The notes: a model not told the origin generated them from the sequence alone. A stretch of DNA of 64,000 bases from Ditylenchus dipsaci (GCA_004194705.1 SADC01000169.1:146119-210118), one strand, 5' to 3'. Shown: positions 1 through 9,559, counted from the first letter of the stretch. A program made the numbers and translations.

Positions 1-160
1 CTGTTTTTTCGCGTTTTCTTAGTTGCCGCGAGTTTACCTGATTACACTTTTAAGATTTTGGTTGAGCGCCCAAAAATCTCAAAACCGACCTCAAAATTTT
101 CGATTTTTCAGAGGTTGAAAAATAACTCCCATGGGGACTTAATACAGTGAATACGGTAGG
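1..160 (+). repeat. Interior piece of a TACCGTA-family MITE
   Basis: The first ~130 bases align closely with 29,281-29,348 continued at 30,308-30,375 and with 37,500-37,640. All share the words GCGTTTTCTTAGTT, CACTTTTAA, TTTTGGTTGAGC and a GGTTGAAAAATA ending. This copy lacks the 959-bp insertion seen at 29,349-30,307, so it is an independent empty-site reference. The left end is outside the window. Confidence 0.6.
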
Positions 161-240
161 TGCAATGGCCCTTTAAGACGCTTCGTAAAAAAGTCTCATG
201 TGAGACTTTTTTGACGAAACGACTACGCACCACCAAATAG

Positions 241-440
241 TCTAGTGGATATCCACTTGGATGTCTTGAAAAATTTTAATTTTGTTACAATTTGAGAAGA
301 ACCATTCTATGATACGTGAAATAATGTGGGTTATTTGGTTTGTTATGACCGGAATTGCGATTTCATCTACTCGGACCCAAAACCTGAAGTAGTTTCTCCC
401 TGGGTTAGATGGATATCGATCTGAATAACCTGAAAGAAAC
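241..440 (-). repeat. Dispersed repeat family R1 (copy 1)
   Basis: This copy reads on the minus strand as part of a family recurring at about 690-830, 14,600-14,760, 14,790-14,890, 48,530-48,680 and 48,890-49,020. Shared words include a GGTTTGTTA...GACC core, ATTTCA(C/T)CC and the palindromic GGTGGATATCCACCTGG near one end. The short ORFs inside vary between copies and show no coding constraint, so this is a repeat rather than a gene. Confidence 0.55.
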
Positions 441-444
441 AAAA

Positions 445-688
445 TACCGTATAACCTCTATTAAACGGGCACCCCTACAGTTAACGTTTTTCAAATTTGC
501 TTTGCTTTTTTAACCCTAATATTGTTTATTTTTCGAAATGGACGACCACTCATTTTGTAGAGCTTCACAAACTCTACAAAATGAGTGGTCGTTCGTTTCG
601 AAAAATAAACAATATTGGGGTTAAAAAAGCAAAGCAAATTTGAAAAACGTTAACTGTAGGGTGCCCGTTTAATAGAGGTTATACGGTA
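445..688. repeat. Foldback MITE with TACCGTATAACC termini
   Basis: An almost perfect 244-bp palindrome. The left arm starts TACCGTATAACCTCTATTAA and the right arm ends with its complement GGTTATACGGTA. The arms meet around CTTCACAAA near 564-572, flanked by CTCATTTTGTAGAG and CTCTACAAAATGAG. It belongs to the same terminus family as 28,129-28,272, 29,183-30,413, 41,470-41,590 and 60,359-60,485. No coding capacity. Confidence 0.8.
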
Positions 689-689
689 G

Positions 690-1748
690 GTAAAAATTGT
701 GTATGGAATTGGGTTTGTTAGGGATCGAAATTGCAATTTTACTCATCCCGGTCCCTATGCCCGAGGTAGGTATTCCTTGCGTCAGGTGGATATCCATCTG
801 AATAGCTTAAAGATTTCTGAGTTTCAGTGCATCAGAAGAGCATTCCCTAAGGCACTTTTCTGTCTAAAAAAACCCGAAAAAAGTTAGGGGAGGTGAGACG
901 AAAAAGGCATTTGAAGTTGGCTAGTCATCACTAAGTTTTTTCAGTTTTTGACGTGAAATTTTTTTGCACTAGAAAAACCTGGAATTCTGACACCGAATTC
1001 GTGATCAGCGTATCTGATTTGCTTCTAAAACCACTTTTAAAAGTGTACTTTGAATTGGTACTCCAAATTCCTCTCAGGACAATAAATATTTGATTTACCA
1101 ATTATTGACTTGTTTGAAAGTTTATTGTCCTGAGAGGAATTTGAAATATGACATTTGAAATATGACGAAAAAAAAAAAACACACTTTTTTAGCCAAAATT
1201 TATTACAGACTATAATTTTTTGCGCTCAGTAGAATAAGCGACTCTTTCCGCGTCGAATGAACTTTTAAACGAGTGTACATCATCATATTTTCGCTAAGTA
1301 TAAAATATTTTAAGAAATTAACTGGTTTTTCTGATTACCAAACTTCGAGAGGCCACGGCTCGGTGAATTAGTGACAAAAAGTGGTCGAATTTGGTACTAT
1401 CTTACTCAGCAAATTGTAAGCTTTCATTTGAGCCCAAACACTCAATTTCCAATTTCGTACGTCTAAATAGACTTATTCAAACTAGATAGACTTTATCTAA
1501 ACGTGAAATGCGTCTAATAAAGTCTATTTAGACGCGAAATCTCATCGCTGCTTTGAAGACTATAGTTAACTATGTTTTATAAGAGTAATATACCATATTT
1601 TGACCGTTAAAACTCGGCGAAAAAAATTTGAAATGCATATGATCAAGATTTTTAAACGAGTAAATAAAATTTTATTATGTTTGTTCAAAAAATTCCACAC
1701 GAAAATGTGTTTCGATAAGAAAAATTTTTGGAAAAAAAATTGACCTCC
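690..1748. other. Gene-free stretch with an R1 copy and two hairpins
   Basis: 690-830 is a plus-strand R1 repeat copy. 1,067-1,142 is a hairpin with arms CCTCTCAGGACAATAAA and its complement; a related single arm is at 6,289-6,310. 1,465-1,535 holds an inverted repeat around TCTAAATAGACT/AGTCTATTTAGAC. I see no supportable gene here. Confidence 0.5.
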
Positions 1749-1770
1749 AGGGGCCTATTCTACTAACATG

Positions 1771-1976
1771 AAAAGTGAAATTGAAAAGTGAAAAGTGAAA
1801 ATGAAAAATGAAAAGTGAAATCTCATTTTCTGTTCTACTAAGATTTTGAAAAGTGAAAAATGAAAAGCGAAAAGTGAAATTGAAAAATGAAAAATTTTCA
1901 TGTAAATTTTCACTTGCTGTTCTACTAAACTGAAAATTGAAAAATGTAAAGTGAAAAGTGAAAATTTTTCACGAAA
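1771..1976. repeat. Subterminal GAAAAGTGAAA repeat array, left
   Basis: About 200 bases of near-tandem words of the type TGAAAAGTGAAA(A/T), interrupted by the motif TTCTACTAA that copies the terminal inverted repeat. The mirror array TTTTCACTTTTCA lies at 4,541-4,738. Such arrays beside transposon ends usually serve as repeated transposase binding sites; that role is inferred. Confidence 0.75.
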
Positions 1977-2152
1977 TTTTGTCGCCTAAGCGACTGGCCG
2001 ACACTTTTCAAAAATGCGATTTTTTTGCCAATGCTTCCGTTTGTCTAGCTTGCTTGTCTCTCGGTTATATTTGCTTCGCTGCTTATTAACCTTGTTGCTC
2101 ATCTTCTTTTTTCCACCTCAAGGTTTTATTATTTTTCACAACTTAGATAGCA

Positions 2153-3375
2153 ATGTCTTCGAGCAGCGAAAGTTTGGCGGAAGAGGAGCGAGATCAAGTT
2201 CGTAGGCAACGTGTATTTCGACCGCGAGCAATCGTCAATGATCCAGGGATGTTTCGGGAGCGCTTTCGTCTCACGCCAAGGCAAGCTGACGTTCTACTCG
2301 GAGTTCTTGGGCCAGGGCTAGAGCCGTCTACTAAACGATCGAATCCTCTCAGCGCTCGGGAGAAGCTTCTTTGTGCACTTCGGTTCTTCGCTTCGAATGG
2401 GTTGTTTTATAGCATTGGTGATGCAGAAGGTGTGTGTTTTATGTTTTCTTATCGTGCACTTTGGTTAGTAATCGTCAATTTGTCTTAGGTCCATCAAAGG
2501 TTGCAGTTCATGGGCCTTTCGTGAAGTGACTTCCCTTATCAATATCAAGCTTGCGGATCAGATCAAATGGCCGGAGGATCAAGAAAGCTGTCGCCAAATC
2601 GCCTCTCAATTTTTCCGACTTGCAAGACCGGGAATGCCTGCTGTTTGTGGCGCCGTAGATGGAACGCTGATTTCACTCGCACATTGTCCAAAGGAACACG
2701 AGGTACATTTTTACTCTTACCCTTTTTACTACTCACGAACTCCATATGTCTAGGCTCAATTCGTAGATCGCTACCACAGCACTCAATCAATGCAATGGCT
2801 GTGGCTGGTCCAGATTATCGTTTCCACTTCCTCTCTGCTAAGTGGCCCGGATCGGTGAATGACGCTCGTGTCCTTAGGAATAGTGCAATGGCGGCTCGGT
2901 TTGAACAAGGTTGGCGTCCATTTCCCAATGCGGTTCTTCTTGGCGATTCGATTTATGGAGCAAGCGACTGGCTCGTGCCGATGCGACTGCATGCTGCTCA
3001 AGAATTCGAAAGATTTTACAAGTTTGTTTCATTCCTAAATATTTTTTTTTGCTCGCTAAAAGCATGTTTAGGTGCCATTCCAAGACTCGGAGAATCGTGG
3101 AGTGTGCATTTGGTGTGTGGAAAAATCGTTTCCGATGCCTCAAGTCTGGCCTTCGTTTGAAGAATCCAACCTACTGCTGCGAAGTGATCAAGGCCTGTGG
3201 CTACTTGCACAATTTTATTCTGCAAGAGAGGACAGTGGAGGAGGACGAGGACTTCATGGATGAGCCTGCGAATGAGGTGGAAGAAGACGGAGAAATTCAG
3301 GAAGATAATCCGAATGGGCAAGATAGATTTCGTGAATTGTTCAATAGTTTTTGTGCGGCAAATGGGATGTTGTAA
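2153..3375 (+). pseudogene. Harbinger-type DDE transposase, frameshifted
   Basis: The start ATG at 2,153 opens a 93-codon exon whose N-terminal part is charged and helical and ends GDAEG before a GT donor at about 2,431. The second part (from about 2,489) contains VTSLINIKLADQIKWPED and the first catalytic Asp in CGAVDGT (~2,650). After an intron from 2,704 comes INAMAVAGPDYRFHFL, then LLGDSIYG (second Asp, ~2,942) and, after another intron (~3,028-3,071), RIVECAFGVWKNRF (the Glu, ~3,100). The C-terminus is acidic and ends at 3,375. This order (VDGT, GDSxY, VExxFG) is diagnostic of PIF/Harbinger DDE transposases, which cut and paste DNA at the element ends. Reading it through requires a frame change near 2,510 and another near 2,780, where AQFVDRYHS and HSINAM sit in different frames. 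Either these are real mutations or unusual splicing; I favour mutations. Confidence 0.8.
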
Positions 3376-3496
3376 TTGTGGGGTGAATAAAGCTTTTTGT
3401 TGTTGCGCTATGTTGATTTTTCAACTATAGGCTATTGTTGTCCTTCTTCTTTGGTTTGCAAAGAAGCTTCGGTGTATATGGACTTTGTTTCAGAAA

Positions 3497-4354
3497 ATGG
3501 AACCTTCGAGCGCTGAGCAAGCTGATGTTCGTTCGAAGGATGCGCAAAAATTCGCCCTCTTCAAGAAGATTCAGGCCAACAAGGATCTCCTCTTCGGCAA
3601 GCTATCAAACGCCGTGACCAAGGACGCCAAGGACAAGAAATGGGAGGAAATGCGAAAGGAGCTGATTGCCGAGGGTCACAAAGAGTTCGAGTGCAAGACT
3701 GCCGTTCAAATGCGAGATTCCATGCGGAGCGTCACCAAGACTCGAACGATTGGAAAGCTGGACAAGGCAAAGAAGACAGGCACCGGAGGAAACCAAAAGT
3801 TTACTGAGGTATTACGTTGATATCATGTTATTATTTCCAATCATTCATAATCCATGATTTATAGTTGGAGAAATTGCTGTTGGCGATCGTCGATACGGAG
3901 AGTCCTCAAGTCGTGGGTCTAGATGTTTCTGAGTCGGGGGAAGCTTTGTCCGTAGCTGAAGTCGAAGTGCTCAATACGCCAATCAAACCGTCTCTCAAGC
4001 CTTTTCAACTTCTTTCAAGTGGTTTGCTTTTACTATCAGCTCTTCTTGCAAAGTGTTGAATAAGATATTATTGCAGAAACCGGATCGGGCAAGAAGAAGC
4101 CGGTGAAAAGAAGTGCACCTCCATCGTCCATCAATGCCGACATCGAGTACATGATCAAGAAGGAAAAGCTTCGAGAGCTCCGTCTAAAGAATCGCTCACT
4201 CCAGTTGAACAACTACGAAAAGGAGAAGCGTCTTGGTCTCTTTCCAGGTGTGGTCATTCCCGGGGCTTACGATGAGGAGGATGTGGATGACAGCGAATTC
4301 ATGAAGCTGATCGGGAAGGAATTGGGCGATGAATCTTTTGAGAAATATTTTTAG
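3497..4354 (+). CDS. Harbinger second protein, Myb/SANT-like
   Basis: Three exons join cleanly: 3,497-3,808, 3,865-4,018 and 4,077-4,354 (stop 4,352-4,354), giving 247 residues. Introns are 56 and 58 nt with GT-AG ends, and the phases agree. Residues ~12-90 are rich in Lys/Glu with spaced aromatics (FALFKKIQANKDLLFG, then KKWEEMRKELIAEG, then MRDSMRSV), the layout of the three-helix Myb/SANT-like domain found in Harbinger partner proteins and in regulatory proteins of the zeste/MSANTD kind. A basic patch (KKKPVKR) begins exon 3, followed by a Leu/Lys/Glu-rich probable coiled coil (~IKKEKLRELRLKNRSLQL) and an acidic tail. In known Harbinger systems the partner binds the transposase and the element ends and brings the transposase into the nucleus. 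Unlike the transposase next to it, this gene is intact. The family assignment is from memory of the fold; the exon structure is read directly. Confidence 0.75.
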
Positions 4355-4540
4355 GTTGTTATCGTATTGTCCTCGATTCTCGCTGTTATTGTTGCTATGT
4401 GTTGATGATATAAAGAAAGGTTTCAAATAAGCTGATTGAGTATCTGTGGCGAAATAAAAAGTGAAAAAAAATTGAAAATTGAATAATTAATGTCTCATGT
4501 AATTAACGCCACCCCCTCTAATTAACGACACCGCAAAGAT

Positions 4541-4738
4541 AAAAAGTGAAATTGAAAAGTGAAAATGAAAAATGAAAAGTTTCGTAGAACAGAAAAGTGG
4601 AAAATTTTCACTTTTCACTTTACACTTTTCATTTTCACTTTTCACTTAGTAGAACAGAAATTTTCACTTTTCAATTTTTCATTTTCACTTTACACTTTTC
4701 ATGTAAATTTTTTCACTTTTCATGTTAGTAGAATAGGC
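4541..4738. repeat. Subterminal GAAAAGTGAAA repeat array, right
   Basis: This is the inverted counterpart of 1,771-1,976: TTTTCACTTTTCA words ending in CATGTTAGTAGAATAGGCCC at the element border. The motif TAGTAGAACAGAAA appears inside as extra copies of the terminus. Confidence 0.75.
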
Positions 4739-4779
4739 CCCAGGGGGGCCCAACAGCATTAGTTCCTATTTTTCCTCTA

Positions 4780-5138
4780 GATACTGCATCAAGTGTCTGT
4801 AAGGATTGTTGAATTCCTTATTTCGCGCGCCCCAGAACAATGCCAGAGTTTCCTATGGAAACATAATTCCAGTATTAAGTTGCCAGTAATAGTTTGATTT
4901 AAACTGCCTTTTGTCCTGCAGCGAGAACATAGCCATAAGGCGTTCAAACGAAATATAATCATCTTTATTATATTTTGTCTGATTTAAGGTTGCAATGTCA
5001 AATTCTCTGCTGCGGATGCAAAAGGTAAATTATCGTTCTATTGATAAGAGTGAGGCGGATCGAATCTATCCAGCCACTCGCCGCTCCGCTCCTTCTAGTC
5101 CCCATTACTTGTCTAAAAATAACATACGAACACTTTGA
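4780..5138 (+). other. Possible GPCR C-terminal fragment
   Basis: The GC content rises here above its surroundings. An acceptor-like TTTCCTCTAG (4,772-4,781) precedes an open stretch containing HNSSI...PVIV (~4,865-4,893), reminiscent of the TM7 NSxxNPxxY motif but with changes. Another frame gives LQREHSHKAFKRN (~4,918-4,956), resembling a helix-8 segment after TM7. A separate ORF 4,995-5,138 (48 codons, ending NNIRTL) is rich in Ser, Arg and Pro, like a receptor tail. The frames do not join cleanly. If real, it is a decayed receptor 3' end, on the strand opposite to the TRHR-like 5' exons at 7,021-8,448. It could equally be unrelated. Confidence 0.25.
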
Positions 5139-5569
5139 GCAACCAGTTTTTCAGAACATTTGAGCCCACACCTGCTCAGAGTATATGTTATTTTGCCGTA
5201 GATGAACACGTACAAGAGCATTGGAATTAAGTAGAAGGCTTAAAAATATTTGATTAAACATTTTGAAACCAAATTTTGTTGAAGGATACCTGAGAAATCG
5301 CCTAGAAACATGACCTGAATTTATTTATTGCCATTTGGATCCGATTTTGACTGGATAAATTTTCATTTTTACAACTCCGAAGCTATAAGTCGATTTGGCC
5401 TGGTGACCGATGAGGGCTAACAAAGGCAGACAAGACATATGAATATTTACTTTAGCAGTTCATACTTTTGCTTCTGGGATTTTACCGTTAAATTATTGCA
5501 GCCAGTCATCTGTATCTCTTCATGTCGAAACGGAAAATTGCAAATAATAGTACAAGACCATCATTGACA

Positions 5570-5890
5570 TTCCGTCATTATCAGATGTCGCGTCTGCGAA
5601 TGTGGGTCTGCAAGTGTCGCATAAACAATTGTCGCATCTGTAAATGTCAACATGCGAATACAATTTTTTTAAATGTATAGTCTGCAAACTCCAACACACA
5701 AATTTAAAGCTGCGAAATGTTACATCTGTTAGTGTAGCACCGTAAATGGCGTAACAGGATATTAAGTCACGAATATCAGACTACAGATCTCGCATCTGCA
5801 AGGGCAGTATCTACAAATGTCGCTATGGCAATGCGTAATTGCACAAAACGATCGCAAATGTCGAATTTGTAATAAGACAGTCTGCAAATA
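5570..5890. repeat. Degenerate tandem repeat, TGCAAATGTCGC type
   Basis: Repeated 12-18 nt words such as GTCGCATCTGCAAATG and CTGCAAATG, loosely spaced with no open frame. The flavour resembles the TGCGGATTT arrays at 60,600-60,830 and 62,270-62,610, but the unit differs. Confidence 0.5.
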
Positions 5891-6052
5891 AAATTGCGCA
5901 TTTGTTAGCCCTCATCGGTCGTCAGGCCGCCGATTTCGGGATTTCAGTTGTTCAGTAAAAATAAAAAGAAGAATCAGTAGAACTTGAGAACATAAAAAAT
6001 ACAAATGAGCGGCAATGTAAAAATTTTTGCTCGTCTGAACGGGGGACGTATC

Positions 6053-6545
6053 TAGGGTTGACCAATGAGAAAATTCTCAAAAAATTGTTCGAGAAATTTC
6101 TCGGTTTTTTCTCGAGCAAAATCTAAATTTTGCTCGACCGTATCAAAATGGAGCAAAATCTTTTTTGACCCAATTTCGTTGTTGTTACTGGAATTAACCT
6201 AATTTTCACCGGGTTTACATTCAGCGTAGTCGATTTACTTAAAAAACTTCCCTTTAAATCTCAAACTCACTGCCAAATTTTAAATTCCTTTCAAGACAAT
6301 AAATATTTGAATATGACAAAATTTCCTTTAATAGATAATTCTTGTGCTCAGGGAAGTTTAGAATCGGAGTTTGATATTTAAAGGTCAGCTTTACAAATAA
6401 ATTGTTACGCTGAACATAAATCCAGCAGCTAATCATTTGCCAACGAGTGTTTTGAACTTTTAAGTAATAACCATACTCATTTACTGGAAAAAAGTTTTGG
6501 AGAATTTTCTCGGAAAGATTTTGCTCGAGCAATATCCCAACCCTA
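6053..6545. mobile_element. hAT-like MITE, 8-bp TSD GACGTATC
   Basis: A 493-bp element bounded by TAGGGTTG and CAACCCTA. The exact 8-bp direct repeat GACGTATC lies at 6,045-6,052 and 6,546-6,553. Subterminal words AGAAAATTCTC and TTTTGCTCGAGC are inverted at the two ends. The 92-codon ORF inside on the minus strand has no recognisable domain. An 8-bp duplication is the hallmark of the hAT superfamily. Confidence 0.85.
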
Positions 6546-6687
6546 GACGTATCCGAAGGGTGCGCGGAGTAGCTAACCGGACTAAAACCCCATTAATTTT
6601 TTTTATTTTAAAAAAAGTCACATGAGGGAACACTTTTGGAATCCGTGCGGGCTAAACTCCTCGAACTCTCACTAACCCGATCGAGCC

Positions 6688-6859
6688 GGGTGCAGCACGA
6701 TTCACCGTCACAATTTACACCGTCAAGCATTTTGACCGTCGTTTCAATTTAACCATTGATAAAATGCATTGCTGGCGATCATTTTTGTGAAACTTTTTTT
6801 TGTGACGGTCATACAAAATACTGACGGTGAAAGTTGTGACGGTGAATCGTGTTGTACCC
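6688..6859. mobile_element. hAT-like MITE with CACGATTCACCGTCAC ends
   Basis: A 172-bp inverted-repeat element: GGGTGCAGCACGATTCACCG at the left, and CGGTGAATCGTGTTGTACCC at the right. Flanks are ATCGAGCC (6,680-6,687) and ATCGAGCT (6,860-6,867), an 8-bp duplication with one difference. Non-coding. Confidence 0.75.
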
Positions 6860-7020
6860 ATCGAGCTCCGTTAATCCAAATTCGGTCGTAGGTAATTATT
6901 CTTGATTTTCATCGTGATCTGCCGCAATGCGCTCGATTTTCGGTGACGGATCAGCAGTGATAATAATTAACGGAATTCGACTGTAATGCACTTTTTCCCC
7001 AAACTTGACATTGTCCGCAC

Positions 7021-8448
7021 CTTATAGGTCCAATTGTCACGTGTCAACTTGAATGTGCACTGTTGACCGTGAGCAGTGTCCTCTTTTAAAGTGGCCAAGT
7101 AGAGCCAAGGACTGTTGTAGAGAATACAAAACATCCAGATAAAGAAAATAATTAGTTTGGCACGCTTCACTGTACAAATATATCTAGAAACTATTTTAAA
7201 GGTCAGCCTAAACTTTGGTCATTTTCCGTACCTTGCTCTAAGTGGATAGCAAATACCAATAAACCTTTCCACCGTAAATGCTGTGATGGACATCGATGAT
7301 CTGAAGAGGACAAAGTTGAATCAATTTTAAATTGCAAAAAAATTGGCCAACGTGTTTATGGCTAGGTATGGCAGGTAGGAAACATCAAACAGCCAAATTC
7401 CCTGAATTTTAAACTTGTGAAATAACAAAAATTAAACAAAAAATTCATCAGTGAAAATTTAATTTTTGTGAATAAATTTTGTTTATTCGATAGTTTTGGA
7501 ACAGAAAACTCACACCAAATATATATTTGGAAGAAGCAACATGCAAATAGCTCAGTTCAGTAGGAGCTAAAAATTTTGAGCTGTTTTCACACTGATGTAG
7601 AACATAAACAAAATTTTAGAACATTCAGGTACAGTCAACTCTTGATATAAGGCCACTCCGGAAGTTCGTTACGCCGAGGGTGAGACACTTTTTAGCCTGA
7701 TTTGAAGGCTTTTACTAATCCTGATCCTCTAGTCCAGTCCGAAAAACTATTCTAACTATCATTTTTAAGAAAGTCAAAACTTTTTTCACTAAAATCCGCG
7801 GCTCTCGATATGAGGCAACCTTTTTTTGACAGATCAACTGTTGTGGTTTTTTAAAAGCCTTAAATTTCAAGAAACTTACCAGCGGCTACGAAGAACATGC
7901 AGTCTGAGATCGCTAGTGAAACCTATAACATAGCCAATACTACTTATTTGAAAAATCGCAAGCAAGATCTTGCAAGCAGAAAAAGTTAAAAAAACTCTAC
8001 CAAATAGCAATTTGTAGGAGTTATCATGCCTATGAATAAAAAAACTTTAGAAATTTTTAACCATACGTCACCAACCTGGGACTTTTTTGACCACTACAAC
8101 CACGAGAATGTTGCCAACTATGCCTGGAGGAACAAATTTAGAAATAAAAAAACAAGTTTTAGAGCCTACCCACAACAGAAAGCACAATAAAAATGACAGA
8201 CATAATAAGGCGAATATGTGTAGGCCAATATTCATCCTCGTCTTCAATATCATTAAAAGCATTCAAATGCGCCAGCATGGAGTTGTGTTCTGTGCCTCTG
8301 TCTGTTTGCCTACCTACTTCTGGGCTTAAGATATCGGCCGGTATTGTTTGAGCATTTGCACCACCATAAACCCTAGCTTGACTAACGGCAAAGCCATTTT
8401 TGGAATTGTTGAGGAAAACGGCCATGGGCGAGTTCGGAATTGCATTGC
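7021..8448 (-). CDS. TRH-receptor-like class A GPCR, N-terminus to TM4
   Basis: Eight minus-strand exons with matching phases: 8,448-8,170; 8,123-8,076; 8,029-8,001; 7,922-7,880; 7,566-7,514; 7,401-7,352; 7,300-7,232; 7,183-7,021. In order they give an extracellular N-terminus with an NNS glycosylation sequon, TM1 (IVGNILVVVVVKK), TM2 beginning TPTNCYLVSLAISD, TM3 (YLPYLAINTSSMSITAFT), the E/DRY-type motif ERFIGICYPLRA, TM4 (RAKLIIFFIWMFCILYNSPW) and ECL2 with its Cys (GQQC). TPTNCYLVSLA, SITAFTxER and CTxxRAK are hallmark words of thyrotropin-releasing-hormone receptors and their invertebrate relatives, which couple to G proteins at the plasma membrane. The usual TM3 Cys (25 before the Arg) reads Leu here. 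Exons for TM5-7 are not found nearby at lower coordinates. A cap exon may exist upstream, because exon 1 begins at an acceptor; an internal ATG at ~8,424 is another start. Intron 4 contains a CAGTCAAC-type MITE. It may be a broken gene or one with distant exons. Confidence 0.8.
7632..7843. mobile_element. CAGTCAAC MITE inside the GPCR intron
   Basis: Begins CAGTCAACTCTTGATATAAG after TA, and ends ...GATATGAGG...GATCAACTG. The ends match the pogo/Tigger-like MITEs at 25,092, 48,698 and 61,791. It lies in the 313-nt intron between the TM2 exon (7,880-7,922) and the next exon, which explains that intron's length. Confidence 0.6.
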
Positions 8449-8539
8449 CTGCAAACAAGAAGAAAGTACTTACAAAGAGAAATTATTAATTATTAGATGC
8501 AATATTTTTTGAAAATTCTCTGTTGGGTTTTTAGTTTTG

Positions 8540-8640
8540 ACTAGGGTTGTGAAATGACCGGTCATTTAAAAATACGGTCATTTGACCGGTCAAATGACAG
8601 CAAATGACCGAATTTCGGTCATTTAATCAACTTACCCAAG
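8540..8640. repeat. GACCGGTCATTT palindromic repeat cluster
   Basis: Several overlapping copies of TGACCGGTCA, ATGACCG and their complements within ~80 bases, preceded by CTAGGGTTGTGAAATGACC. It begins with the same TAGGGTTG word as the hAT-like MITE at 6,053, but no second end was found. Confidence 0.5.
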
Positions 8641-8762
8641 AACATGGAGGGCACAACAGAGAATCTACTTTTGTTCGTAAAAATTTTATTTTTAATTTTA
8701 TTCCTAAAAACAAGGGTAGTGAAGACGTTAAAACACTATTCACAGTCAATATAAGAAGGGGC

Positions 8763-8810
8763 AAAAACTCTACCAAATAGCAATTTGTAGGAGTTATCAT
8801 GCCTATGAAT
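8763..8810 (-). repeat. Extra copy of the GPCR TPTNCYL exon
   Basis: About 48 bases are identical to 7,990-8,038, including the whole 29-nt exon (8,001-8,029 in the gene) with its acceptor TTCATAG and donor GTAGAG. This copy lies upstream of exon 1 on the minus strand, so it cannot be used in the normal order. See findings. Confidence 0.8.
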
Positions 8811-9075
8811 CCCCAGGTGTATCCCCAGGTGCACAAGTGCCCCTGGAAAGGCGTGTTTATATTGATAAAACACGGAAAAAGACTTATTTTTGTCCAAACA
8901 CTCGATTTGTAGCTAAAAAAGGTGGTCTTGACCTAGGTTTACACTGTCCACCTGGAGTCTCTGGATCTACCCTATCCACCTTTGAGTGAAGTTATGAGCG
9001 ACTAAGATTTTTGCTTTTTCAGTTTTCAATAAATTTTAAATTTTAAATTAAATTTTATATTTTAAAAGACTTTAC

Positions 9076-9474
9076 CTTTAGAATCAAAATAAGTGGATAT
9101 GATGTGGGAGCATTCAGGCCTCCTAAGCAGTTCAACAAGGTTGTAAACACAGGCTTTGTGGTTGGAGTAGAAGGCAGCATATCCGAGTTGATTGAAGGAG
9201 TCGATTTTATAAGTGAAAGAAGTGCTGGGCATAGTAAACTGGCCTAAAATCATAATTCTATAATTCGTCACAGATAGAAAAACATTCAAAAAAAAAGACA
9301 TTGAAAAATACTCAATAAAAATGGCTGACCTCTGCAAAAGACAGGTTGCCCACAGACCCAACCATGGTCTTAACGTTGTTAATTTTCAGCATTTGGTATT
9401 GCTGCCTTAAAAATACAGCTGTTGTAGTTATTTGACTTGGACACAAATTAATAAGTGCGAATAACTCATAAAGT
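9076..9474 (-). CDS. Two candidate exons of an unidentified gene
   Basis: Minus-strand exon 9,474-9,330 follows TTATTTTCAG and ends before GTCAGC; it reads LYELFALINLCPSQITTTAV and continues through a helix-rich stretch to NLSFAE. After an 86-nt intron, exon 9,243-9,076 starts after GATTTTAG and ends before GTAAAG. It is open in phase 0 (ASLLCPALLSLIK...) and also in another frame (FTMPSTSFTYKIDSF...), so the frame is uncertain; phase agreement favours the first. Composition is clearly more GC-rich than the surroundings. I do not recognise the protein. It lies upstream of the GPCR on the same strand and could be a separate gene. Confidence 0.45.
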
Positions 9475-9559
9475 CTGAAAATAATCAAAAAATTACTTTT
9501 ATCAGTGTTTTTTTAAATAGGCTTAAAAGACTTTAAAATATTTATAAACAAAGTGGGTA

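Larger units (their letters stand above)
1751..4740 (+). mobile_element. PIF/Harbinger-like DNA transposon, near complete
   Basis: A 2,990-bp element bounded by the inverted terminal sequence GGGCCTATTCTACTAACATG and its complement, and flanked by the 3-bp direct repeat CAG (1,748-1,750 and 4,741-4,743). It carries two genes in the same direction: a DDE transposase (2,153-3,375) and a Myb/SANT-like second protein (3,497-4,354). That two-gene layout and 3-bp target duplication are typical of PIF/Harbinger, although the usual target is TWA rather than CAG. Inside each terminus lies an array of short GAAAAGTGAAA-type repeats (1,771-1,976 and 4,541-4,738) in opposite orientations. The terminus GGCCTATTC is shared with 48,284-50,115. 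The internal proteins are broken by small indels (transposase), so this copy is probably not autonomous as read. Confidence 0.85.

Noticed and set aside
4913..4985. Minus-strand RQNIIKMIIF reading as a GPCR TM6 start
   Set aside because: The same bases give a better receptor-like reading on the plus strand (HKAFKRN), and the minus frame has no Trp-Pro motif or continuation.
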